Below, in pieces: positions 46,044 to 57,434 of a DNA stretch of 64,000 nt. A program made the translations under genes and the position numbers. How positions within the stretch are numbered: position 1 is the first letter of the stretch; each line of letters opens with the position of its first letter. The stretch is from Limonium bicolor (taxonomy: Eukaryota > Streptophyta > Magnoliopsida > Caryophyllales > Plumbaginaceae), in NCBI GenBank assembly GCA_023374045.1, contig CM041782.1:188002925-188066924 (forward strand). The letters run 5' to 3'. The notes beneath the pieces were generated by a model that saw only the letters and a program-made list of their open reading frames with translations, had not been told where the DNA came from and did not search any database.

Positions 46044-47714
46044 ACGAAAAACGCTCCAACTAGTGTAATGTAGGGGTCCGGTTTTTAATGGGTTAAATAA
46101 CCCCTCACACACACATGTAACTAGTTAACAAATAAGTAAATCATAAAGCAAAAAGGTAAAAGTACAAAAAGGTAAATAACACTCGCTCACCTCTCATTCT
46201 CTCATTCCCTCATCTCTCTCCTACTCTCTTCCCCTCCACCAATTTCTCCCTCTTCTCTCTTCTGGTTGGGAGATTTTGGAAGCTCCAAGAGAAGCTTCAA
46301 TGGCTTCTCATCTTCTTCTTCATGCTTCATCCTCATGTGAGCCCCAAATGCAAAAATAATTACATATTTGTAATCCCCTCATCATCCTCTATCATTCCCT
46401 CTTTTCAAAATTCGAAAAGGATGAGTTTCATCTCCATGGGTTTTCCCCATTTGAAGAGAAAAGCACACCATTATGGAGCTTGGAGTCTCCTCTTTCAACA
46501 AGGTAAAAATCTCCATGAAAGATCCCACTTTCCTCCATCTCCATGGTATGACCGATTTTTGTCTCTCTCTCTTACTTGTTTTTCCTCTTGTTTGGAGCTT
46601 TGCTTCAACCCTCCAATGGTGGTGAGAGCACCTTCTTGAACCAAGGGCTAAAACCCCTCCTAAAAGCTTCAAAAGGTAAACCCTAGAAATTTGTTTAAAA
46701 CATCTCGATGAGTTAGTATAAATCTAAGGGTTAGTATATTAATTATACTTGTTTGTATGTTATGGGTGATGGGATGGAGTTTGGCAACTCCATTCCCCAT
46801 AAAACCGATTCGTGCAAGAAAGAAGGAAGAAAAGAATGGGAAAAGAGATGAAGGAAAAATAAGCTCAAGGTAAGAGCTCCTTCCTAATGTTTAATTCTAT
46901 TGCATTAGAGTAATGGGAATGGGTAAACACATAAAAGAACCTAAACTATTGTATTAGTATTGAAGTTTTCGAAGTTTTGAGTATTTGGGAACTAGTAAGT
47001 AAATTGTGGGCCTTAGAGCCAAGTATATTGTATATGTGTATTAGTATTGTGGATTGAGGAAGTATTGTTGAGTTGGTATTGTATTGGTTGCTGGTAGGAC
47101 CCTTGTAGGGTGTGGCTAGAATAGGAATGAACTTGGTGAAGAAAGTATGTGTATGGCTAAGTAAGAAAAGTAGGTGAACTATGGCAAAATTTTGGTAGGA
47201 ATTATGTATTTAAGAATGACTTGGTGAATGGAAAACCAAGGTGTGTATTGGAGTTAGTAGAGAGGTTTAATAACTATGGAATAGTAGTTGTGGTAAGAGA
47301 ATGAAAGGATATAAAATCTGTAGCAAGAGGTATTGGATTTGCCTTGGAGAAACTAGGAAGAACTAGGGTATAAGACTTGGTAAAATAAAGGTTGGACTTG
47401 GGTATAGATGGTGTAATTACTTGGGAATGTATTTGGGATGCTAGTAATGGTATTGGTAGTAGAAGTATTGGATGGGAGGATTGAGTTTTGAAAATCTGTA
47501 GCAATGCGAGTAGGAAAAACTAGTGTAAGTGCTGGAATGAATTTAGAAAACAAGTGAGTGGATTAGTATAGAATGGTGTGATAAATTAAGGATGAACTAA
47601 GGGGTATTAGGAGGTTTAATTAGTGTCAAAACATGTGGGATTGAGTGTAGGAACAATGGGGGAGTAATGGGTAAGAAGAGGGACTGAAAACAAATTTGAA
47701 ACTGAAAAAACTGG

Positions 47715-47957
47715 GCCGGACCGACCTTGGGATCGGACTTGCAAGGTCGGTCGAGCCCAGACTCACAAAGATGGGAAGCTTCTGGAATGGACCGGACTTG
47801 CAAGTTCGGTCGGACCAGAAAATTTTCCCGTCTGAAACCTTCTGGAAAAGACCGGATTTGCGACCGGACATGCAAGTTCGGTCGGACCAGAAATTCTCCC
47901 GTAATGAGAGCTACTGGAATGGACCGGACTTGCGACCGGATTTGCAAGTTCGGTCGA
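47715..47957. repeat. Hairpin repeat array in the solo LTR (4 units)
   Basis: Four units with the ACTTGCAAG core and CCGACC/GGTCGG or CCGGACTTG/CAAGTTCGG arms. Where arms differ, a G-T pair replaces a Watson-Crick pair rather than breaking the stem. Confidence 0.85.
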
Positions 47958-49817
47958 GACAAAAAAAATATGTTTTATTATATGATTATAGTAATCATAG
48001 GTATGTATATAATGCCTATACACATATAAGCATATGTAAGTTGTAATACACCATTAATGAAGTAGTAATGGTAAGAAAATGAGTAGACGAGTAAGGAAAC
48101 AAATTAAGGGAATTATAAGTATAATAACATTAAGTGAAACCGAAACAACGGGACAACGGGGTAAGTACGGGAGTAGCAATTATGTATGTGATGTAATGCG
48201 TAGTATTGATTGAACCGTTTGGTATGTAGCCGGAGGTTCAAGAATAGGACTCGAGGAACAAATAAGGACTAAGGAACAAGAAGGCACCGGTAAAGTAAAT
48301 TGCAGAAAAAGGTATGATTTCTTCATGCCCTGTATCCTAATCTGGTTACCCCGATTTGTGTGCTTATTTGATCACCTAAATAAGATAAATGCATGAATCG
48401 GACTATATTGCACTTACTTGTGCTTGTTTACATTATTCTTGATATCTGTCTTGAACAATAGTTTGTATAATTCATGAAATATAAGAATGATGATGAAGTG
48501 TATTCGAATCTTGCATTGTGCCTAAGTATTGTAATGTATTTCGTATGAATGTGTATTGAGCAATGTATTTGTGTATGTGGCTTGAGTTAATGACTTCTAC
48601 TAATTCCTAACCACCTAACTCCTAACAAAAGTACTAAGTAAATTGGAATGAGTAGAAGTCCGATATAGCTTCGGCCCACGCGTGAGGATGAGGAGACACA
48701 AGAGGTTGGATCCGGTTCCTGGTTCTTAAACTGGTCCACGGCCCAAATCCCTTAAATGGGTAGCATCCTGGATTGGTGAACCAAGTAAATCCCGGTGGTG
48801 GGACCGAGTAGTTCCCCGGGCCGGAGGTCCCGAAGACTTGACTTGATAGTAAGTATGTATGAGTATGAGTATGTATGCGTAAGTACTTTGGAACGAGTAA
48901 AAGAGTAATCTCCACCCGATTAACCCGGGTGGACCAATGAAGCTAACAAGTATGGATTATTGTGTATGTATTGCGTAAGTACTATGTATGTATCGTGTAT
49001 GTGTAGCCCGGAAGAAGGTAAGTAGGAATTTGGTGGACTTGTATGTCTTCCTTCTGTGTATGGTACTGTGTGATGTACGTATGTCTTGTAAAATATTGTA
49101 AAATGTGTATAAGAGCATGTATGCATGTATGTTGAATGAAATCAAACGCATGTATTCGACCAAGTGGTCGGCGTACCCTCACTAGTACGCGGGGTATGCG
49201 GTATCATGCTTCAGCGAAAGCTGACCCCTCGGGGGAACGTTTTTAGTGATGCAGGTACCCGAAAAGGATATGGTCAAGGCACGAGACCGGTGACTACATT
49301 TGGATAGTTAGTAGTAGAATGTAGAGGTGTACTAAGCAGCACACCCCCTACACCTAGGGAGCAAGTAGTTTGTGAGGAACGGGTAGTAGTTAGACTCTTA
49401 ATGAGCATGTATGGAATTGAAAGAGGTATTCTACTTGTATAAGGATCTTAGTAAACTCGGTATATTAACATGTATTGAACTTATGGAGTATTGTATTGAA
49501 TGGGAAGTTATAATACCTAATTGGTAATTGTAGTGAAGCTTGTATTTGTGTAGCACTCGGATATTCCGGTCCATCAGACCGAAGCTGTAAGTAGAAGTAG
49601 TATCCTTGTTAGTCATGTGGGTGACTAACGGCATTGTATCACCCACTGTATGTAAGTAAGTATCCGTTGCGTGACTCGGAAGCACGAGGAGATTGGACGA
49701 TAATGATTGTATTAATGGTAGGGGTGTTACATACGAATATGGTGTACTATATATTAAGAGTATGACTTGGTTATTGGCGTGTGTTTTGTAAACATTCATA
49801 TGGTTTTTTCTCAACAG

Positions 49818-50631
49818 GATTGTGTAGGCGCGTTAGACGAATGCCATGTCGAGCTAACCGTACCGGAGAAAGATCGCATACGTTTTATCAATAGGAAAGG
49901 GGTGACAAGTACTAATGTCTTAGCTGTATGTGATTTCGATATGTTGCTCCTGTTTGTTTGTACTGGGTGGGAAGGATCTGCTCACGACACACGCGTTTAT
50001 CTGAATTCTGTGAATGACACGGCTTTGCACTTCCCAAAGGGACCTGCAGGTATGATGGAAAATTATCTCCACAACAGCAGGACATAAATATCATTATGTG
50101 TTGTATTTATCATTACGTATTTACAGTATGCTAATTCCAATATGGTATGTACAGGCAAATACTATCTTGGTGATAAAGGATACCCTGACAGAACCGGTTT
50201 TGTGACACCGCACACTAGAGTACCGTACCATCTGTCCGAATTCAGAGGTGAGAACCCAAGAGGGTCGAGAGAACAGTTCAACAAAACACACTCGTCTCTT
50301 ATGTCTGCAATCGAACGGTCTTTCGGGGTATTGAAAGCTAGATGGCAAATTTTGCGTAAGGTACCTAGTTTCCCCCTGCTGAAACAGGTCAAAATTGTAA
50401 ACGCTTGCTTCGCGTTACACAATTTTACACGGCTTAGTCAGTTCGGAGATCCTTGTTTTAGCCTTATTGATTTTGCACCTCATTTTATACCACATTGTGA
50501 AGATGACGACCAACCATACTCAACTTCCAGGGATCGCAAGAGATGATAACGGTGCACTGGACATGATCACATTGAAGAACCAATTGACAACCGAACTTAG
50601 TGCTAGAAGACGTGATAGAGGATGCGAGTGA
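49818..50631 (+). pseudogene. PIF/Harbinger transposase, DDE catalytic part
   Basis: Resumes after the acceptor TTCTCAACAG (49817): DCVGALDECHVEL (first Asp; the usual Gly after Asp is Glu), RKGVTSTNVLAVCDFDM, GWEGSAHDTRVYLNS (second Asp). A small intron (about 50050-50154, GT after GPAG, acceptor TGTACAG) precedes KYYLGDKGYPDRTGF, RVPYHLSEF and IERSFGVLKARWQIL (catalytic Glu). A shift near 50535 leads to ARDDNGALDMITL and TGA at 50629-50631. With the N-terminal breaks it is non-functional, although the catalytic residues survive. Confidence 0.9.
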
Positions 50632-50925
50632 ATCAATATTTTATGTAGTTTGGTAGAACTGATGTACGTGTAGGGAGGTGAATCTATTATTGCTATTATT
50701 AAGGTGATTATATGACAGTATGCTAGTAAGGTGTCTTACTTTACACAATCACTCTGAATCGGGTGTACTTGCATTTTGTTCGTCCGCACGTTAATCAGTT
50801 GATTGATTATATTGTTGTTGTACTCTGATATTTTTCTATTACCTTATGCAATCTGTGTTCAGATGTTGATGTATTGAGTGTAGTAGGAATTTGTTTTTTC
50901 AAAACAGTGGTTTTTTTTGTGAAAA
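50632..50925 (+). other. 3' flank of the transposase, no gene
   Basis: Non-coding, presumably transposon 3' sequence. No terminal inverted repeat matching 29302 was found before the next insertion. Confidence 0.5.
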
Positions 50926-51659
50926 GAAAAGATTTCCATTAAGAAACTAAAGTCATTACAATTTCCCAAAATTCTTGGCCCTTGCCATTGCAACTAAAGG
51001 TACCGAACCAAATCCCAAGGTTTCCCTTTGTTCATGATATTCAGTCCAACCATACAAACCTCAAAACCTCCACTGATCCCCCCCCCCCCCCGGTTCACTG
51101 ATTACAACATCCACATGATGGCTTGACACACTGAGTACACAGACATTTACATTGTTCTGCCAAAAAAACGCTACCCCAGCCTCCTACCTATGCTACCCCC
51201 TGCATGACTTCCACTTTTCCCCTCTTAGTGACATCCTCCATTGCTTGGACCTCCTTGAGCTCTGATTCTGACGATGAGCACTCAACGACAGCAAGTTTGC
51301 GCTTCCTTCCATCCGAGACCGTGAGTGATTGAGGAATCTGCCCCTCCTCCATAGCTGGGTCCTCATTGATGTCCACCATAGGCTGAACACCATCCTTGTC
51401 TGATACACTTCATCAACAACTTGAAAAACTCCAGGCCTCGGGGGTGGAGTAGCACGACGAGCAAATGAGGTACCTTCACCATAGCAATCAAAAGTTGGTC
51501 GGGTAACACCAGCCGTTCCAGCTTTAAGCCACATGCCATAGTTGCGCTCTTCTTCAGTAGCCTCAGTACGGTAAGGGCAGTCCCGCGGTAGATGAGTAAA
51601 CAAACCACAGAGGAAGCATAAATTGGGGAGACGCTCATACGTTAAGGGCAGAACGGTCG
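50926..51659 (-). pseudogene. LINE-like zinc-knuckle (DUF4283-type) protein fragment
   Basis: Minus strand: ERLPNLCFLCGLFTHLPRDC is a CX2CX4HX4C zinc knuckle of the kind found at the C-terminus of plant LINE ORF1 proteins, followed by YGMWLKAG, then, after a frame change near 51400, an acidic region ending ...VMQGVA at 51188. The 3' flank ends in a short A run (T run at 50931-50938 on plus), as expected for target-primed retrotransposition. A run of 14 C lies at 51078-51091. The 5' end is cut by element C. No reverse transcriptase follows, so it may be a non-autonomous or processed copy. Confidence 0.65.
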
Positions 51660-54600
51660 TGAAATACCCCGTAATTAAAAATAGTGATTAATTAGGCTAA
51701 TAAGTAATTTAGAGGCTTAATTAAGTATAAATAATCATAAGGGAACAAATCTCGAAGAAAACGGATCCTTAAAACGGATTAAAATCACTAACAAACCTTA
51801 AAGCGCGTTTTTCGAGGTAACCGGGAAAACGTGTCTTTAAGCGGGTCAAATAGACTCGTAACAATTTTGGTCAACTAAATAATCATTAATAAATATTAGT
51901 GAAGCTTTAGAACCAATAAAATCAATAAAACGAGAGATTAGTAAAAACTGTCAAAAATGGGAAGTTGTGGGGTAGAAACATAAATAACTCAAACTTATGT
52001 GTCCAATATTGTAAATAGAATTTAAAACCCTCATGGTGTGTGTGTGTGTGTGTCCGATCCCACACCCCTCTCTCACACACTCTTTACTCTCCTCTATTTG
52101 CAAAAGACAAACATAATTAAAAACAATAAAGTAACCCCACCCTCACTTTCTCTCTCTCCTCCATTTCATCCTCTCACTCACGTATGCACACCCCCTCACT
52201 CTCTCTTTTCTCCTTTCTTCTTCTCCATGCGATTTCCATGGCATTTTGAAGCAAACCCACAAAACTCTACTTCTCTCCTCTTGAACTCCCTCAAATCTCC
52301 TCCAAAAATTACAAAACTTGTACCATTGGAATCCCCTCATCAAGAGCTATATCCTATCTTTTCAAAAATCGAAAACAACAACTTTCATTTTTATGGGTAT
52401 GTCCCATTTGGAGCTTCAAGACCACCATTAGAACCACCTCATTCTCCTTGTTCTTCTAAGGTAAAATATTCTCAAAACTTCATCTTTTTCTAGCCTTAAA
52501 GGCAAAACGAAAATCTAGCTAAAACCTTGTTTGGTTTCTTTGCACCCTAGCCGATTTTGGCTTGTTGAAGGAGTTGGAAATCTTGTTCTTGAACCACTCC
52601 AGGCTTCATTTGCACTCTTGGAAGGTAATGAATTTTCTAAACCCTAAAACCCACATTAAAAGCTTAAATAATGTTAGGGTTAATTTTTAGTATTGAATGG
52701 TGTATTAATGAATGGGTTGTAATGTTAGATTGTTGAGAAACTATAACCGGTAGAGGGAGAAGGAAGGAACAAGAGGAAGAAGAGGAACTAGTAGAAGAGA
52801 ACAAGGTAATTACTCCCCTTTGTATAGCTTTGTAAATGAGTATGTAACAGATTTTTAGAAATGAAAATGTGTATTGTAAAATGGTAATGCATTAGTAGTG
52901 TAATGTGTAAGAGAATGTAAGTGTTTTAACCCTTGGAAACAATGTTAAAACTGTTACAAACTAGTTTGGGAATGAATGTTGAGTGCAGGAATTTTAAGAG
53001 TGTTTTAGTGTTAGTAAATGTGTATGGGAGCTTTGTATATTGATGTTGTTGAAAACAGGTGAGATAATGATAAGTGTGGATAAACAATGTGGTGAGAGTG
53101 TAAAAATGTAGGGGAGACCATGGCAAAATTTACCTAGGAATAGAACACTTAATGTATTAGGAACTAGGTGTTTAATAAGTATGTAACAGATTTTAATAGA
53201 GAAAGGTGGAGGGTAAGTTGAGAGAGATAGATAATGCAATCTAAATACATTAGGAGTGTTAGAAATGTCAATAGAAGAGGGAGATATAGGAGAGGAGTGT
53301 AATTGTCAAAATCTGTAGCATAATGTAGTAAAGGAAGAAACTAGTGTAAGTGTTGAGTTGAAACTTGGAAAATTATGTGAGTGGATTAGTATAGAATTAT
53401 GTAAAGAGTTAAGGAGTGAACTAAGGTGTATTAAGAGGGTTAATTAGTGTTAAAACATATGGGATTAAGTGTAGGAACAATGGGGAAGTAATGGGTAAAA
53501 GAGAGAACTGAAAACAGAAATAAAAATGCAAATACTGGGCCGGACCGAACTTGCGACCGGACTTGCAAGTTCGGTCGAGCCCAGATTTACAAAGACGGGA
53601 AAGCTTCTGGAATGGACCGAACTTGCGACCGGACTTGCAAGTTCGGTCGGACCAGAAATTCTTCCGTCTGTAACCTACTGGAATGGACCGAACTTGCGAC
53701 CGGACTTGCAAGTTCGGTCGGCCAGAAAAATTTCCGTCGAGTAAGCTATGGAATGGACCGACCTTGCGACCGGACTTGCAAGGTCGGTCGGGCTAAAATT
53801 TTCACATACGAAACTTACTGGAATGGACCGACCTTGGGACCGGACTTGCAAGGTCGGTCGGCCCTGTAATTCTCCAGCGTAATTCCTTACTGACTTGGAC
53901 CGAACTTGCGACCGGACTTGCAAGTTCGGTCGAGTCATACAAAAAAAATTTAAATTAAATAAAAATTATATAATAATATATATATATATATATATGTATA
54001 CCCGCACATATATATATATGTCCATGTATGTAAGCATGCCAATCTTAAGTAAGGAAATAAAACTTAAGGTAAAGAAAATAAATAAGTAATGTGTAGGTGT
54101 AAGAAGTATAAGGACATAGTAAGTATGAGTTAAGTTAATGATAGTTATAATAATCATTCAATTGTATACACGTATAATAGGATTGGATTTGTGACACCGG
54201 AAGGACGTTTGGAAACACGTACGACAGTGAACGGTATGGATTCCTCATGCCCCGTATGCTATCTTGGTTACTCTGATTTGTGTGTTGTGTGCTAATTGAT
54301 CACCAAATAAGATAAATGCACGAATCGGAGTTACTATGCATACTTGTGGAAATGTAGTGTTGTATGTTGTGGATATTTTTTCTTAAATCTTAGTTTGTAT
54401 AGTTCATGAAATGTATGGATGAATATGAATGCTTGTATGAATGTTGCAATGTACTGTGACCGATTGTGAATGTGTTTGGGCTTCTAACTTATTCCTAACA
54501 AGCTAACCAATCTAACTTAAATTGGTAATTAAATTGGAATGAGTAGAAGTCCGATATAGTTTCGGCCACGCGTGAGGATGCGGAGTCACGAGAGGTTGGC

Positions 54601-55567
54601 TCCAATTCCTGACTCTTAAACTGGTCCGCGGCCCAAATCCCTTAAGTGGGTAGCATCCCGGATTGGTGAGTCAAGTAAATCCCGGAGGTGGGACGGCGTA
54701 GTCCCCAGGGCCGGAGGTCCCGACGACTTAACTTGAGTATGAGTAAGTAAGTAAGAATGATAAGTAAAGTAAATGAAAGTAAGTAAGTGTAAGTAAGAAA
54801 AAGTAAGTAATGAGTAAAAGAGTAAAAGCATTCCGATTAACCCGGATGCATAATTTGGCTAACCTTGTGAAGGTAAGTAAGATGTGTGTTATTGTATTGT
54901 TGCCTTGGAATGTGTAATGTATTGAGCATGATTGTATGATGTATGTAAAGCATGTATGTATGTAATTAATGAATCGCATGTTTAGTGGACGTCAAATAGT
55001 CGGCGTGCCCTAGCTAGCACGCGGTATATGCGGAGTTTATACGCAGCGTTTGCTGAGCCCCTTGGGGCACCATTTTTACTACACGCAGGTACTCGCGAAG
55101 GATGAAGATGTGAAGACTTAGTTTTATTTCTTTATCTCCTTTTTGGATTGTAAACAATGAATTATGATGGGTGTACTGAGTAGTACATGGCTGTAGTTTT
55201 TGAATAGCCGGTGTACCATGGGGTACACCTTTTTGGGTATAGAGAGGATGGTGAATTGGTGTAGATGAGTAGCCGGTAGAAACTCATTCTTTTGGGAAGT
55301 TTGATTTGGGATGTAATTGAATACACTTAAATACTCGGTGATCCATTGATGTAAGTATTTGGTATATGATATTTTGGTAAGTAATATAGTAGCTCGGTAT
55401 ATTATGTTCATCAGACCGTGACTGTAAGTAGAATGAGCCTAGCTAGCCGTATGGGCGGTTAGCGGCGTTGTATCACCCGCCGTAGTAAGTAGTATTTCCA
55501 CTGCGAGTAACTCTGGATTATGGGATGATTGGACGGTAAGCATAGGATTAACGGTAGGGGTGTTATA
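51660..55567 (+). repeat. 5' LTR of element C (about 3.9 kb)
   Basis: Starts TGAAATACCCCGTAATT. The end reads GTGTTATA where A has GTGTTACA, so the terminal CA has probably mutated. Contains a (GT)n run at 52036-52053, donor-like AAGGTAAAAT at 52459-52468 with further AAGGTAAT sites near 52625 and 52806, and a six-unit hairpin array. Confidence 0.92.
53541..53932. repeat. Hairpin repeat array in C 5' LTR (6 units)
   Basis: Units begin near 53541, 53611, 53684, 53753, 53823 and 53896. Units 1, 2, 3 and 6 have CCGAACTTG/CAAGTTCGG stems; units 4 and 5 have CCGACCTTG/CAAGGTCGG. Both arms change together. Confidence 0.92.
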
Positions 55568-55573
55568 AAAAAG

Positions 55574-55585
55574 TGGTATCAGAGC
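55574..55585 (+). other. Primer binding site of C (tRNA-iMet type)
   Basis: TGGTATCAGAGC, a few bases after the LTR end. The 55586-55799 leader before gag is non-coding and includes two imperfect palindromes around CCGTCTTAAGACGG and CCGTTGTTAACAACGG. Confidence 0.93.
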
Positions 55586-55799
55586 GTAGTTACGCTCTGA
55601 TGTCCATAGTGCCGAGCATAGGGGATTACCGAGTTAGGATTTCAACCGTCTTAAGACGGATACTTAGAAACCTAACTAGGAACTACCGTTGTTAACAACG
55701 GATACCCTTGACGTTCTTAGGAATGATACCTTGCTTAAAATTCCAAGACCTTTGAGTCATATCTTGCGGATCCTAATGTAACGGTTAAATAATATTTAG

Positions 55800-57326
55800 A
55801 TGTCAGGAAGAGGTCCAGGTCGCCCTAGAGGAGGGGGCAATGACGGACCCGGCGCGCAGACGATAGCTGAGATCGTCGCCGCCACGGTAGCGCAGATGCT
55901 ACCCCAAGTAATCCAAGCTATGCAACAAACTCAGCAAAACCAACAGAACCAAGCGGGACCAATCCCTCCCCCGCCACCCAGAGAAGCGAACTGGGTAAAA
56001 GCTGTAGCGGAACTCCGCCCTCCTTGCTTTGAGGGCGAGAGTGATCCGGCTAAGCTCGAAGCCTATCTCCGAGATGGAGACGGCGTTCGAAACCCTCGAA
56101 GCTCCTGCTGGAGTTCGAGTCAGAGTTGCTGCTTATTATCTGAAGGATGCAGCCATGGATTGGTGGAAGCTAATCAAGCATGAGCACGTCAGCGACCCCA
56201 CATTCGATTGGAGTCTTTCGCATCTCTCCTCCGATCAAGTACTATCCGGAGCACGTAAAGACTAAGAAAAGGCTAGAGCTGGACGCCTTGAAGATGACAG
56301 ACAAGATGTCTGTGGATGAGTACTACCGCACCTTTACCTCCATTCTCCGTCTTCTCCCTGATCTAGGATACACCGGCCAGGTGTTGGTCGATCGCTTCTA
56401 TGGCGGTCTGAGCCATCGCCTTCGGTACGGTATGGGCTACACGAGATTTACCTCCCTTCAGGTAAATATCGGTTAACCCTTAGTACCATTTCAATTCCTT
56501 AAATTCCTTGAATTCCTTGAATCTTTTCCTTATCCTTTCTTAAATGAGAATCCCGGCTAATACCTGAAACTTCAGGAGTGTTATCACGCGGCTTCTCGCG
56601 TTGAAATCACTTGCCAACTAAGGGATGAAGAAACGCGCTGAAGCGCAAGGCCAACAACAAAAACACAAGTGCCGAGGAGCAGAACCAGGGTAAAAGCTGG
56701 AAAAGAAGAAGGGAAATTTCTTTCAGCAATCCCAAAAGAAATTCCCGAGTGAAAGCAGTGCCCATGCTGAGCAGGGCAAACCGGTTGAACTTCTTCAACT
56801 CGGTTCATCTGCACCGGTGGCAGCAAAGCCACTGAGATCATACCCACCTAAGGGTAAAAAGATTCTAATTCTACTTCAGTATCATATCTATATTCCTGAT
56901 CATATCTATATCTATATCCATGCTAAATCACACTATCACTAAACCTTGTTCTATCCGGGTCACCAAAACCCTCGGCCACATGCTCATGCAACTGACGGGC
57001 AATGTGTGAGAAAGTGCAATCTAGACCATCCCGGCAAGTACTGCTACGGGAGAGAGATCAAATGCTACAACTGCCAGAAACCAGGACACACGGCCAATAA
57101 GTGCCCAGAGAATGCAAAGCCAAAGGGGAACTATCAAAGCTACAGGCAGAGGGAAGGCAAGGAGGTTGCATCTGGTGATGCACCAGCCCAGCAGGCACCG
57201 CAGGGACAGGGATCCCGGGGACCTCAGCGGAGTGCACCTCAGAGGCAGCCTGTCCTTCATGTGATTGACCGTGATGGGTCCGGTTCTAAATCCGGCCCAG
57301 GTAATAATCTAAACTTTAATCCTTGA
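55800..57326 (+). pseudogene. Element C gag (capsid and zinc knuckles), intron-containing
   Basis: ATG at 55800 gives MSGRGPGRPRGGGNDGPG, then a Gln-rich stretch, GESDPAKLEAY, a break near 56062, AAYYLKDAAMDWWKL, a break near 56215, and YYRTFTSILRLLPDLGYTG to RFTSLQ. A 114-bp intron-like segment (56462-56575) follows, then ECYHAASRVEITCQ, a Lys-rich linker, a second intron-like start at 56854, and zinc knuckles: a CCHC-like RKCNLDHPGKYC and the canonical CYNCQKPGHTANKC. It ends SGPGNNLNFNP at 57326 if unspliced. A second look is warranted at the intron, because Gag must be made from spliced RNA while the full RNA is packaged. Confidence 0.88.
56462..56575 (+). other. First intron-like segment in C gag
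   Basis: CTTCAG|GTAAATATC to AACTTCAG|GAGTG, 114 bp, AT-rich. Removing it joins RFTSLQ and ECYHAASRVE in frame. Same position and length as 8728-8841 in A. Confidence 0.72.
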
Positions 57327-57434
57327 AGTAGCATGTCTAAGTAGTAGTGTAACCGTTTGAATGATGCATGAGTAAATAAAATGAAGTGTGTATTAAGCAT
57401 GAAATGAAGTAGTTGGAACTAGTACTCACCGTAG
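57301..57434 (+). other. Intron-like segment between gag and AlkB in C
   Basis: GGCCCAG|GTAATAATC to CACCGTAG|ATGAAATTT, 134 bp. It contains the unspliced gag stop. Element A has the same borders (7887-8022). Confidence 0.5.

Larger units (their letters stand above)
45552..49731 (+). mobile_element. Solo LTR (4180 bp) inside the transposase intron
   Basis: Starts TGAAATACCCC, ends GGGGTGTTACA and is flanked by TACGA on both sides (45547-45551, 49732-49736). There is no internal region, so it arose by LTR-LTR recombination. It shares landmarks with the LTRs of A and C (CACGTGAGGATG-like block near 48675, CCGATTTGTGTGC near 48351, TGACTGTAAG-like block near 49585) but is closer to the older LTR near its start. 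It includes a TATAAAAG at 46036-46043, a donor-like AAGGTAAAAAT at 46500-46510 and four hairpin units. Short ORFs inside it are not genes. Confidence 0.95.
29302..50930 (+). mobile_element. PIF/Harbinger DNA transposon, split by nested insertions
   Basis: Two genes typical of plant PIF/Harbinger elements lie in order: a Myb/SANT-like protein (30370-31035 plus 43177-43976) and a DDE transposase (44990-45545 plus 49818-50631). A start near 29302 is suggested by GGCCCCGTTCGGCGCCGA, which resembles Harbinger ends, but no inverted copy is visible on the right, so both ends are uncertain. Subtracting element B (12.1 kb) and the solo LTR (4.2 kb) leaves about 5 kb, a normal length for the family. 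The 29302-30369 leader has no clear gene. Confidence 0.75.

Noticed and set aside
51078..51091. Run of 14 C residues
   Set aside because: A simple homopolymer; no further structure around it.
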